From: an uncultured Burkholderiales bacterium
Lineage (GTDB): Bacteria; Pseudomonadota; Gammaproteobacteria; Burkholderiales; Burkholderiaceae_C
Assembly (NCBI GenBank): GCA_903820745.1
Contig: CAIJIT010000207.1
Coordinates: 1-35,887, forward strand
Reading direction: 5' to 3'
Length of the DNA: 35,887 nt
The stretch's first letter is position 1; each line of letters opens with the position of its first letter. Positions 1 through 7,380 of this stretch are shown piece by piece. The position numbers and the translations under genes are program-made. The notes under the pieces were generated by a model. It saw nothing but the letters and a program-made list of their open reading frames with translations. It was not told where the DNA came from and did not search any database.

Positions 1-2
1 GT

Positions 3-101
3 TTGCATGATCGTGATGTGAACGCTGCTCGCAATATCCTGTCAAAGTTCAGAGCCGGCTGCGGACATGCAGCCCCTGTAGAGGGAATCCCCGCCCTTTA
101 G
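3..101 (+). CDS. tnpB: TnpB, RNA-guided nuclease of an IS200/IS605 element (C-terminal 32 residues only)
   Basis: Only the last 32 residues are present, because the gene enters from the left edge. They begin LHDRDVNAARNIL, the well-conserved final RuvC segment of TnpB proteins; the Asp of DRDVNAARNIL is expected to be the third RuvC catalytic acid. The stop codon TAG (99-101) overlaps the loop and right arm of the element's terminal hairpin, so the coding end and the structured RNA end overlap. Family knowledge: TnpB is a nuclease guided by an RNA made from the element's right end, and it helps the element persist after excision. Whether this copy is intact cannot be judged from the tail alone. 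Confidence 0.85.
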   Translation: MHDRDVNAARNILSKFRAGCGHAAPVEGIPAL

Positions 102-108
102 GGCGGGG
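89..108 (+). repeat. Subterminal right-end hairpin of the left IS copy
   Basis: CCCCGCCC, loop TTTA and GGGCGGGG form a perfect 8-bp stem. In this family such a hairpin is recognised by the TnpA transposase on single-stranded DNA and is also the 3' stem of the TnpB guide RNA. It could also act as a weak terminator, but no T-run follows. Confidence 0.8.
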
Positions 109-114
109 AGGATG

Positions 115-1080
115 TCAAGCGTCCATCTTCACATTGGCGTCTTTCACCACCTTGGCCCATTTGCGCATCTCGGCCTGGATAAAGGTCGAGAACTTCTCGG
201 CCGATCCGCCACCATCTTCAGCGCCATATTGGGCAAAGCGTTCCTGGACATCGGGCATGGCCAGGACCTTGTTCACATCTTCATTGATATGTCGGACCAA
301 GGCGGGCGCCATCTTGGCCGGCCCGGCCAGGCCGTACCAGGTGGTGGCCTCAAAGCCGGGGAAACCCGATTCGGCCATCGTCGGCACCGTCGGATGGGCC
401 GCACTGCGCTGCAGCCGGGTCTGGGCGATCGCAAACACCTTGCCGTTTTTCACATGCGGCGTGGCCGCTGTCATGGTGTCAAAGCTGTACTGGATCTGGC
501 CGCCCATCAGGTCGGTCAGCATCGGGCCGGAGCCCTTGTAAGGCACATGGATCGCATCAAGACCGGCGCCCAGCTTGAACATTTCCAACGCCAGATGCTG
601 GGCCGAGCCGTTGCCGGCCGAACCAAAGGTGATGCGGCCTGGGTTCTTGCGGCACAACTCCACCAGATCCTTGACCGTGCGCGCTGTCTGCTGCTCACCG
701 CAGATCAGCAGATTCGGCGTCACACCGACCAGCACCGCCGGCGTGAAGTCGCGCTCGACCTGATAGGGAATCTTCGGGAACAGCGCTGGCGCGATCGCGT
801 GGCTGTTGATATGAGCCATCATCAGCGTCGTGCCATCAGGCGCCTGCTTGGACAGATAGTCGGCCGCGATCACGCCAGTCGCGCCAGCCCGGTTTTCGAC
901 CAGCACCTGGACGTTCCACATCACCGAGAGCTTTTGCGCCAGCACCCGCGCCAGGATGTCGGTGCCGCCGCCCGGCGGGAAGCCCACGACGATGCGCACC
1001 GGTTGGTTGGACTGCGCAAACAACGGCAGCGGGGAGAGAATGGCCGCAGCGGCCAGCGCAAAGGTTCTGCGTTTCAACAT
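115..1080 (-). CDS. Bug/TctC-family tripartite tricarboxylate transporter substrate-binding protein
   Basis: A 321-residue periplasmic solute-binding protein of the Bug (TctC) family, which binds small carboxylates for TctAB-type transporters or acts as a sensor. The start at 1080 is chosen because it begins the signal peptide MLKRRTFALAAAAILSPLPLFAQ, and GAGGAG lies 9 bases upstream; the reading frame is open further up but adds no exported start. KRRTF also resembles a weak Tat motif. The mature part opens with PVRIVVGFPPGGGTD, the usual Bug ligand-loop motif, followed by VENRAGATGVIAADYL. No TctA or TctB membrane gene is nearby, as is usual for orphan Bug genes. Oddity: the third base of the last sense codon and the stop TGA come from the IS end at 115-118, so the native C-terminus has probably been trimmed or changed by a few residues. 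The ligand cannot be predicted. Confidence 0.9.
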   Translation of the reverse strand: MLKRRTFALAAAAILSPLPLFAQSNQPVRIVVGFPPGGGTDILARVLAQKLSVMWNVQVLVENRAGATGVIAADYLSKQAPDGTTLMMAHINSHAIAPALFPKIPYQVERDFTPAVLVGVTPNLLICGEQQTARTVKDLVELCRKNPGRITFGSAGNGSAQHLALEMFKLGAGLDAIHVPYKGSGPMLTDLMGGQIQYSFDTMTAATPHVKNGKVFAIAQTRLQRSAAHPTVPTMAESGFPGFEATTWYGLAGPAKMAPALVRHINEDVNKVLAMPDVQERFAQYGAEDGGGSAEKFSTFIQAEMRKWAKVVKDANVKMDA

Positions 1081-1123
1081 TTTTTCAGTCTCCTCGGGTT
1101 CCCGCTTGCTGCGGTGTGAGCGG

Positions 1124-1129
1124 ACTATA
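1124..1129 (-). promoter_or_regulatory. Possible -10 box for the Bug-family gene
   Basis: On the - strand TATAGT lies 43 bases before the start codon. No convincing -35 box was seen, so this is a weak call. Confidence 0.3.
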
Positions 1130-1240
1130 GGGTGAACGGCGCCCAAGCGCAGCGCTTTTTCCGGGCTGTGGCTTCAAAGCCCGGGTCAGCCGGCTGCGCC
1201 AGCAGGGATAATCCCGGCTCCCCTGCCCGACCCTGCCTCC

Positions 1241-2299
1241 ATGCGCATCGAAGACATCCAGCAAGGCCTGCGCGCACTCGGCGCCAGAACCGAGCATCAA
1301 CAGCGCTTGCTGCGCGACTGGGTGCAATGCCGTCCGCGCGATCAGGGCCGCAGGCGCCCCGAGAACTATCTGCCCAAAACATTGCGCGACGGTTTGCCGG
1401 TGATCGACGAGATGCTGCAGGGCCTGGCCAGGCTGATCTCGAGCCACCCGGGCGAAGACGGTTCAATGCGGCTGCTGGTCGGACTGCAGGACGGGCAAAC
1501 GGTCGAGAGCGTGCTGCTGCCGCGCGGGGGTCTGTGCGTCTCGAGCCAAGTCGGTTGCGCGGTCCGCTGCCTGTTCTGCATGACCGGGCGCGATGGTTTG
1601 CTGCGCCAGTTGAGCAGCGGCGAAATCATCGCCCAGGTGGCGCTGGCGCGCCGACTGCGGCCGGTCAACAAGGTCGTTTTCATGGGCATGGGCGAGCCGG
1701 CGCACAACCTCGAGAACGTGATGGCAGCGATCGAGCTGCTCGGCACGCAAGGCAATATCGGCCACAAAAGCCTGGTTTTTTCCAGCGTCGGCGACCCGCG
1801 CTTGTTCGAGCGATTGCAGCAGGGTTTGGTGAAACCGGCGCTGGCCCTGTCGCTGCACAGCAGCAAGCCGGCATTGCGCGAGCGCCTGCTGCCACATGCG
1901 CCAAAGATGACACCGGACGAACTGGTTGACCTGGGCGAACGCTATGCGCGCGCCACCGGCTACCCGATCCAGTACCAATGGACGCTGCTGGAAGGCATCA
2001 ACGACGATGCCGACGAACTCGACGGCATCGTGCGGCTGCTGAAGGGCAAATACGCGCTGCTGAACATGATTCCGTACAACACAGTTGACGGCCTCGAGTT
2101 CAAACGGCCCGACGGGTCAAGGGCGCGCGCGATCGCGGCTGAGTTGCACCAACGCGGCGTGCTGACCAAGCTGCGCGACTCGGCCGGCCAGGATGTCGAT
2201 GCCGGTTGCGGCCAGTTGCGGGCGCGCTCGATCGAGGCTTCAGCGCTGCAGCCGATCACCCTGCACCGCCCCGCCGGCGCCGCGACCGGCACAATGTGA
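1241..2299 (+). CDS. RlmN/Cfr-family radical SAM RNA methyltransferase (RlmN-like paralogue)
   Basis: A 352-residue radical SAM protein. The iron-sulfur cluster motif is C106-x3-C110-x2-C113 in VGCAVRCLFC. C99 (GGLCVSSQVGC) and C323 (DAGCGQL) match the two conserved cysteines of the RlmN/Cfr mechanism, which methylate C2 or C8 of adenosine in 23S rRNA and, for RlmN, tRNA. MGMGEPAHN and LSLHSSKPALRERLLP are further family motifs. The first 70 residues do not resemble the usual RlmN N-terminus (no LRxKL-type start), so this is probably a second, divergent member and not the main RlmN; the gene symbol is withheld. Start: first ATG in frame, with no clear ribosome binding site. GATAAT at 1207-1212 could be its -10 box. 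It is followed after 3 bases by the RIO-type kinase gene, so the two are probably co-transcribed. Confidence 0.85.
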   Translation: MRIEDIQQGLRALGARTEHQQRLLRDWVQCRPRDQGRRRPENYLPKTLRDGLPVIDEMLQGLARLISSHPGEDGSMRLLVGLQDGQTVESVLLPRGGLCVSSQVGCAVRCLFCMTGRDGLLRQLSSGEIIAQVALARRLRPVNKVVFMGMGEPAHNLENVMAAIELLGTQGNIGHKSLVFSSVGDPRLFERLQQGLVKPALALSLHSSKPALRERLLPHAPKMTPDELVDLGERYARATGYPIQYQWTLLEGINDDADELDGIVRLLKGKYALLNMIPYNTVDGLEFKRPDGSRARAIAAELHQRGVLTKLRDSAGQDVDAGCGQLRARSIEASALQPITLHRPAGAATGTM

Positions 2300-2302
2300 C
2301 CC

Positions 2303-3151
2303 ATGAAAACACCGAAGAGACTGCAACCCTTGCTTGAAGAAGGCCTGATCGACAGCGTTGTACGCCAGTTGATGAGCGGCAAAGAGGCAATGGTTTACGT
2401 GGTCCGCTGCGGCGAAGACACGCGCTGTGCCAAGGTCTACAAGGAAGCCGATCAACGCAGCTTCAGGCAGGCAGTCGACTACACCGAGAACCGCAAGGTC
2501 AAGAACAGCCGCCAGGCCCGCGCGATGGCCAAGGGCACGCGCTTTGGCCGCCAGGCCCAGGAAGCGGCCTGGCAGAGCGCCGAGGTCGATGCCTTGTATC
2601 GCCTGGCTGCAGCCGGTGTGCGCGTGCCCAAACCCTATAACTTCTGCGACGGTGTGCTCTTGATGGAGTTGGTCTGCGACGCCGGGGGCGATGCCGCACC
2701 GCGCCTGAACGATGTCGATTTCAGCCCCGAGGACGCGCGCCGCCACCATCAGTCGCTGCTGCAGGAAGTCGTGCGCATGCTCAGCGCCGGCGTGATCCAC
2801 GGCGACTTGTCCGAATTCAATATCCTGCTGGCCGAGGACGGCCCGGTGATCATCGACTTGCCGCAAGCGGTCGACGCTGCTGGCAACAACCACGCCAAGC
2901 GGATGCTGCTGCGCGATGTCGACAATCTGCGCGGCTTTTTCGGCCGTTTCGCGCCCGAGTTGCTGAAGAGTGAATATGGTGAAGAAATCTGGGACCTGTA
3001 CCAGCGCGGCGCCCTGCACCCGGATCAGCCGCTGACCGGCCGCTTTGTCCGCAAGGCCGGCGTGGTCAATATCAACAGCGTGATGCGCGAGATCGACGAT
3101 GCCCGCGACGAAGAATCAGCCCGACGTTTGCGAATGCAGACGCCAAGGTAA
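2303..3151 (+). CDS. RIO-type atypical serine/threonine kinase
   Basis: A 282-residue protein with the RIO kinase fold. SGKEAMVY (25-32) is the short nucleotide-binding loop, K44 in CAKVYK the ATP-anchoring Lys, HGDLSEFN (166-173) the catalytic loop with D168 and N173, and IDLPQAVD (184-191) the metal-binding Asp D185 with the typical RIO DxPQ context. In eukaryotes and archaea RIO kinases act in small-subunit ribosome maturation; bacterial members of this type are poorly studied. It starts 3 bases after the stop of the RlmN-like gene and ends 15 bases before mfd, so it sits inside a + strand operon of nucleic-acid enzymes. Its substrate is unknown; a ribosome-linked role is inferred only from the family and the neighbour. 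Confidence 0.85.
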   Translation: MKTPKRLQPLLEEGLIDSVVRQLMSGKEAMVYVVRCGEDTRCAKVYKEADQRSFRQAVDYTENRKVKNSRQARAMAKGTRFGRQAQEAAWQSAEVDALYRLAAAGVRVPKPYNFCDGVLLMELVCDAGGDAAPRLNDVDFSPEDARRHHQSLLQEVVRMLSAGVIHGDLSEFNILLAEDGPVIIDLPQAVDAAGNNHAKRMLLRDVDNLRGFFGRFAPELLKSEYGEEIWDLYQRGALHPDQPLTGRFVRKAGVVNINSVMREIDDARDEESARRLRMQTPR

Positions 3152-3166
3152 GTCCCGAGACCAAGA

Positions 3167-6100
3167 ATGCTGCTTCCCCTCATCGCCCCTGGCAAAAAAT
3201 TCAACCAGCCCCGCCCGACCGGCTCAGCCGATGCCTTGCTGCTGGCGCAATTCGCGCTGCAGCAAATGGCCGCCGGCCGCATCACCGCGATCATCACCGC
3301 CGACCCGGGCGACACGCAAAGGCTCGAGGATGAGCTGAAATTCTTTGCGCCACAGTTGCGCGTGGCGGTCTTCCCCGATTGGGAAACCCTGCCCTACGAC
3401 AATTTTTCGCCGCATCAGGACCTGATCTCCGAGCGCCTGGCCACGCTCTGGGGGCTGCTGCAGAGCCAGGGCAAGGCGGCTGAACAGCGCGATGTCGACG
3501 TCGTGCTGCTGCCGGCCACCACGGCGCTGACCCGGTTGGCGCCGCCCTCCTTTCTGGCCGCCACGACCTTCAATTTCAAGCAGAAACAGCGGCTCGACGA
3601 AGCCAGTCTGAAAGCCCAGTTGACGCTGGGTGGCTATGCCCATGTCAGCCAGGTGGTGTCGCCAGGCGAATATGCGGTGCGCGGCGGTCTGATCGATCTG
3701 TTCCCGATGGGCTCGCTGGTGCCTTTCCGGGTCGACCTGTTCGGTGACGAGGTCGATTCGATCCGCACTTTCGACCCCGACAGCCAGCGCAGCCTTTATC
3801 CGGTGCCGCAAGTGCGGCTGCTGCCAGGTCATGAATTTCCGATGGACGAAGCCGCGCGCCAGGCCTTCAGGTCGCGCTGGCGCGAAAAGATGGAGGGCGA
3901 CCCGACCCGCTCGCGCATCTACAAGGACATGGCCTCGGGCATCGCCACTGGCGGCATCGAGTATTACCTGCCGATCTTCTTTGAGCAGACAGCGACGATC
4001 TTTGACTTCCTCGGCGAGCAGGCGGCGCTGGTGCTGCATGGCAATATTGACGAAGCGCTGAAGCGCTTCTGGGTCGATACGCGCGAGCGCCACCGCTTCC
4101 TCCAGCATGACCCCGAGCGGCCGATCCTGGCGCCTGAAGAAATCTTCCTCAAGGTCGAGGAATTCTTCACGCTGACCCATCCCCATGCGGTGCTGGCGGT
4201 GCGCGGCCATATCTCGGTCGATGAGCCGATCGACTACGCCAGGCCGCTGCCCGATGTCAGCATCGAGCGCGGCACCCAGCAACCCTTTGCCAGGCTGGCC
4301 GCGCATCTGAAGAGCACCCCGCACCGGGTGCTGCTGCTGGCCGAAAGCGAAGGCCGTCGCGAGACCTTGCTGGAGCTGCTGCGCGACAGCAGCATCGACC
4401 CACCGTCGGTGCAGGATCTGGCCGAATTCGAAGCCGGCGAAGAGAAGTTCGCGATCACCGCAGCGCCGCTGGCTGAGGGATTTTTCTGGTTCGAGCCTGA
4501 CTCCGGAAGGAAGATCCAGCTCTTCACCGAGACCGAGTTGTTCGCCACTGCGCCGACAACGCGCAGGCGCCGCAAGCAGGAGCAAGTCAGCGATGTCAAT
4601 GCGCTGATCAAGGACCTGTCGGAGCTGAAGATTGGCGACCCGGTCGTGCACAGCAACCATGGCATCGGACGCTACCGCGGGCTGATCAATATCGACATCG
4701 GCGACGGCGCCTCGGAGTTCCTGCATCTCGAATATGCCGATGCCGCGACGCTCTATGTGCCGGTGTCGCAACTGCATCTGATCAGCCGCTACACCGGCGT
4801 GTCGGCCGAAGAGGCACCGCTGCACCGGCTTGGCTCGGGACAATGGGAAAAAGCCAAACGCCGCGCCGCCGAACAGGTGCGCGACACCGCGGCCGAGTTG
4901 CTCAACCTCTATGCCCAACGGGCCTCGCGCGAAGGCCATGCCTTCCGTTATGGCGGCCAGGACTACGAGGCCTTCGCTGCCAGTTTCGGCTTCGAGGAGA
5001 CACCCGACCAGCGCGCCGCCATCCATGCGGTGATCCAGGACATGATCAGCCCGCGGCCGATGGACCGGCTGGTCTGCGGCGATGTCGGTTTCGGCAAGAC
5101 CGAAGTCGCGCTGCGCGCAGCTTTCATCGCCGTGATGGGCGGCAAGCAGGTGGCGATCCTGGCGCCAACGACGCTGTTGGCTGAGCAGCATTTCCAGACC
5201 ATTTACGACCGCTTCGGCAAATGGCCGGTCCGGGTCGCCGAGATGAGCCGCTTCCGCTCAGCCAAGGAAATCAAGGCGGCGATGGCCGGCCTGGCGGATG
5301 GCTCGATCGACATCGTCATCGGCACCCACAAGCTGCTCAGCGCCGACGTCAAGTTCATGCGCCTGGGGCTGCTGGTGATCGACGAAGAGCACCGATTCGG
5401 CGTGCGCCACAAGGAGGCGATGAAGGCAATGCGCGCCGAAGTCGATGTGCTGACCTTGACCGCCACGCCGATCCCGCGCACCTTGGGCATGGCGCTGGAA
5501 GGGCTGCGCGACCTGAGCGTGATCGCGACCGCGCCGCAACGCCGGCTGGCGATCAAGACCTTTGTCCGCAGCGAGAGCAACGGCGTGATCCGTGAAGCGG
5601 TGCTGCGCGAGTTGAAGCGCGGCGGACAGGTCTATTTCCTGCACAACGAGGTGGATACGATCGAGAACCGGCGCCAGAAGCTGGTCGAGCTGCTGCCCGA
5701 AGCGCGCATCGTCATCGCCCATGGGCAGATGCCCGAGCGCGAACTCGAGCGGGTGATGCGCGAATTTGTCGGCGGCAAACACAATTTGCTGCTGTGCTCG
5801 ACCATCATCGAAACCGGCATCGATGTGCCGAGCGCCAACACCATCGTGATGGCACGCGCCGACAAATTCGGCCTGGCGCAACTGCACCAGCTGCGCGGCC
5901 GCGTCGGCCGCTCGCACCATCAGGCTTATGCCTATTTGATGGTGCCGGATCTGGAAGGCTTGACCAAGCAGGCGGCGCAGCGGCTCGATGCGATCCAGGC
6001 GATGGAAGAGCTCGGTTCGGGCTTTTACCTGGCGATGCATGACCTGGAAATCCGCGGTGCCGGCGAGGTACTGGGCGAGAACCAGAGCGGCAATATGCTC

Positions 6101-6637
6101 GAGATCGGCTTCCAGCTCTACAACGAGATGCTCACCGAAGCAGTGCGTTCGCTAAAGGCCGGCGTTGAACCCGATCTACTCAATCCGCTGGCGGCCGTCA
6201 CCGAGATCAATCTGCATGCACCGGCGCTGCTGCCCGATGCTTATTGCGGCGACGTGCATGTGCGGCTGTCCTTTTACAAGCGCCTGGCTTCGGCCGAAAA
6301 GAACGAGCAAATCGACGCGCTGCTCGAGGAAGCAACCGACCGTTTTGGCAAGCTGCCGGCGCAGGGCCAGACTCTGTTCGACACGCACCGGTTGCGCGTG
6401 CTGGCCAAGCCTTATGGCGTGTTGAAGATCGATGCCGCACCACAGTTGATGAACATCAGCTTCCGCCCGAACCCGCCGATCGACGCCGCCAAGGTGATCG
6501 CGCTGGTGCAGAAGAACCGCAATATCAAGTTAGTCGGCAACGACAAGCTGCGTATCGACAAGGCCTTGACCGATCCGAAAGACCGCGCCCAGGCGATCCG
6601 CGAAGTGCTGCGCTTGCTGGGGCAGCCGACCCGCTGA
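3167..6637 (+). CDS. mfd: Transcription-repair coupling factor Mfd
   Basis: A 1156-residue protein, close to the 1148 of E. coli Mfd. It removes RNA polymerase stalled at DNA lesions and recruits UvrA, linking nucleotide excision repair to transcription. The N-terminal third is UvrB-like (LIAPGKKFNQPRPTGSA onward). The RNA polymerase interaction region starts near residue 485 with GDPVVHSNHGIGRYRG. The translocase module follows, with Walker A GDVGFGKT at 638-645, the DEEH box at 739-742, TATPIPRTL, and the motif QLRGRVGR. The C-terminal TRCF domain is complete. The start ATG lies 15 bases after the kinase gene; no strong ribosome binding site is visible. serB follows 21 bases downstream. Confidence 0.97.
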   Translation: MLLPLIAPGKKFNQPRPTGSADALLLAQFALQQMAAGRITAIITADPGDTQRLEDELKFFAPQLRVAVFPDWETLPYDNFSPHQDLISERLATLWGLLQSQGKAAEQRDVDVVLLPATTALTRLAPPSFLAATTFNFKQKQRLDEASLKAQLTLGGYAHVSQVVSPGEYAVRGGLIDLFPMGSLVPFRVDLFGDEVDSIRTFDPDSQRSLYPVPQVRLLPGHEFPMDEAARQAFRSRWREKMEGDPTRSRIYKDMASGIATGGIEYYLPIFFEQTATIFDFLGEQAALVLHGNIDEALKRFWVDTRERHRFLQHDPERPILAPEEIFLKVEEFFTLTHPHAVLAVRGHISVDEPIDYARPLPDVSIERGTQQPFARLAAHLKSTPHRVLLLAESEGRRETLLELLRDSSIDPPSVQDLAEFEAGEEKFAITAAPLAEGFFWFEPDSGRKIQLFTETELFATAPTTRRRRKQEQVSDVNALIKDLSELKIGDPVVHSNHGIGRYRGLINIDIGDGASEFLHLEYADAATLYVPVSQLHLISRYTGVSAEEAPLHRLGSGQWEKAKRRAAEQVRDTAAELLNLYAQRASREGHAFRYGGQDYEAFAASFGFEETPDQRAAIHAVIQDMISPRPMDRLVCGDVGFGKTEVALRAAFIAVMGGKQVAILAPTTLLAEQHFQTIYDRFGKWPVRVAEMSRFRSAKEIKAAMAGLADGSIDIVIGTHKLLSADVKFMRLGLLVIDEEHRFGVRHKEAMKAMRAEVDVLTLTATPIPRTLGMALEGLRDLSVIATAPQRRLAIKTFVRSESNGVIREAVLRELKRGGQVYFLHNEVDTIENRRQKLVELLPEARIVIAHGQMPERELERVMREFVGGKHNLLLCSTIIETGIDVPSANTIVMARADKFGLAQLHQLRGRVGRSHHQAYAYLMVPDLEGLTKQAAQRLDAIQAMEELGSGFYLAMHDLEIRGAGEVLGENQSGNMLEIGFQLYNEMLTEAVRSLKAGVEPDLLNPLAAVTEINLHAPALLPDAYCGDVHVRLSFYKRLASAEKNEQIDALLEEATDRFGKLPAQGQTLFDTHRLRVLAKPYGVLKIDAAPQLMNISFRPNPPIDAAKVIALVQKNRNIKLVGNDKLRIDKALTDPKDRAQAIREVLRLLGQPTR

Positions 6638-6658
6638 TTGATTGAAACGGAACCATTC

Positions 6659-7360
6659 ATGCAAGACCCGACCCTCGTGATTCAAGGCTTCGCGCCGCCG
6701 CTGAAACTGGCGGATTTCCGCATCGCCGCCTTCGACATGGACTCGACGCTGATCAATATCGAATGCATCGATGAAATCGCCGAAGCCGCCGGGCGCAAAG
6801 CCGAAGTCGCGGCGATCACCGAGGCCGCGATGCGCGGCGAGATCAGCGACTTCAAGGACAGCCTGCGCCGGCGCCTGGCGCTGCTGCAGGGGGTGCCGGA
6901 AAACGCGCTTGAAGCCGTGCTGAAGGAGCGCCTGCAGTTCAACCCGGGTGCGCGTGAGCTCTGTGCAGCCTTGAAAGCAGCAGGGTTGAAACTGCTGCTG
7001 GTGTCGGGCGGCTTCAGCTATTTCACCCGGTATGTCGTGCAGGAACTCGGCATCGACTTCGTCCGCAGCAACGAGTTGGAAATCAAGGACGGCCGACTGA
7101 CCGGCGGGCTGATCACCCAGGCCTGGGGCGAAATCTGCGACGGCGAGGAAAAGCGCCGCATGCTGCTGCAATGCTGTGCCGACATCGGCGCGCAACCGCG
7201 CCAGGCGATTGCCGTCGGCGATGGTGCCAACGACCTCTTGATGCTCGGCGCGTCCGGCCTGTCAGTCGCCTACCACGCCAAACCGCGGGTGCGCGAACAG
7301 GCCATGGTGGCGATCAATGCGGGCGGACTCGATCGACTGCTGACGCTGTTCAGCGACTGA
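6659..7360 (+). CDS. serB: Phosphoserine phosphatase SerB
   Basis: A 233-residue HAD-family enzyme that hydrolyses O-phosphoserine to serine, the last step of serine synthesis. The nucleophile motif is DMDSTLINIECIDEIA with D26 and D28; VSGGFSYF is motif II and GDGANDLLML (187-196) motif III with the metal-binding aspartates. It lacks the N-terminal ACT-like extension of longer SerB proteins, as is common in Burkholderiales. The ATG at 6659 is preferred over an in-frame TTG at 6638 that overlaps the mfd stop, because the family starts near the ATG. Only 21 bases separate it from mfd, so it is probably the last gene of that operon. Confidence 0.95.
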   Translation: MQDPTLVIQGFAPPLKLADFRIAAFDMDSTLINIECIDEIAEAAGRKAEVAAITEAAMRGEISDFKDSLRRRLALLQGVPENALEAVLKERLQFNPGARELCAALKAAGLKLLLVSGGFSYFTRYVVQELGIDFVRSNELEIKDGRLTGGLITQAWGEICDGEEKRRMLLQCCADIGAQPRQAIAVGDGANDLLMLGASGLSVAYHAKPRVREQAMVAINAGGLDRLLTLFSD

Positions 7361-7380
7361 AGCGCTTCAGCTGGCCAGCT
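7357..7380. repeat. Two adjoining perfect palindromes at a convergent gene junction
   Basis: CTGAAGCGCTTCAG (7357-7370) and AGCTGGCCAGCT (7369-7380) are perfect palindromes that overlap by two bases and cover the ends of serB and of the convergent DUF885 gene. They could form hairpins in both transcripts, but neither is followed by a T-run, so intrinsic termination is not clear. Confidence 0.55.

Larger units (their letters stand above)
1..118 (+). mobile_element. Right end of an IS200/IS605-family element (left copy, partial)
   Basis: The first 118 bases are the 3' part of an IS200/IS605-type element that continues beyond the window. A tnpB tail is followed by a perfect 8-bp hairpin (89-96 with 101-108, loop TTTA), then GGATG and a terminal TCAA at 115-118. 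TCAA is the type of right-end cleavage site known from IS608. The boundary at 118 follows from comparison with the second copy: the two agree through TCAA and diverge directly after it. In TnpB systems the guide RNA is made from the 3' end of tnpB and the right end, and reads into the flank, so bases from 119 on would be the guide. The left end and any tnpA lie outside the window. Confidence 0.85.

Noticed and set aside
3224-5191. A 655-codon open frame opposite mfd
   Set aside because: Composition-driven antisense frame; mfd is complete and conserved on the other strand.
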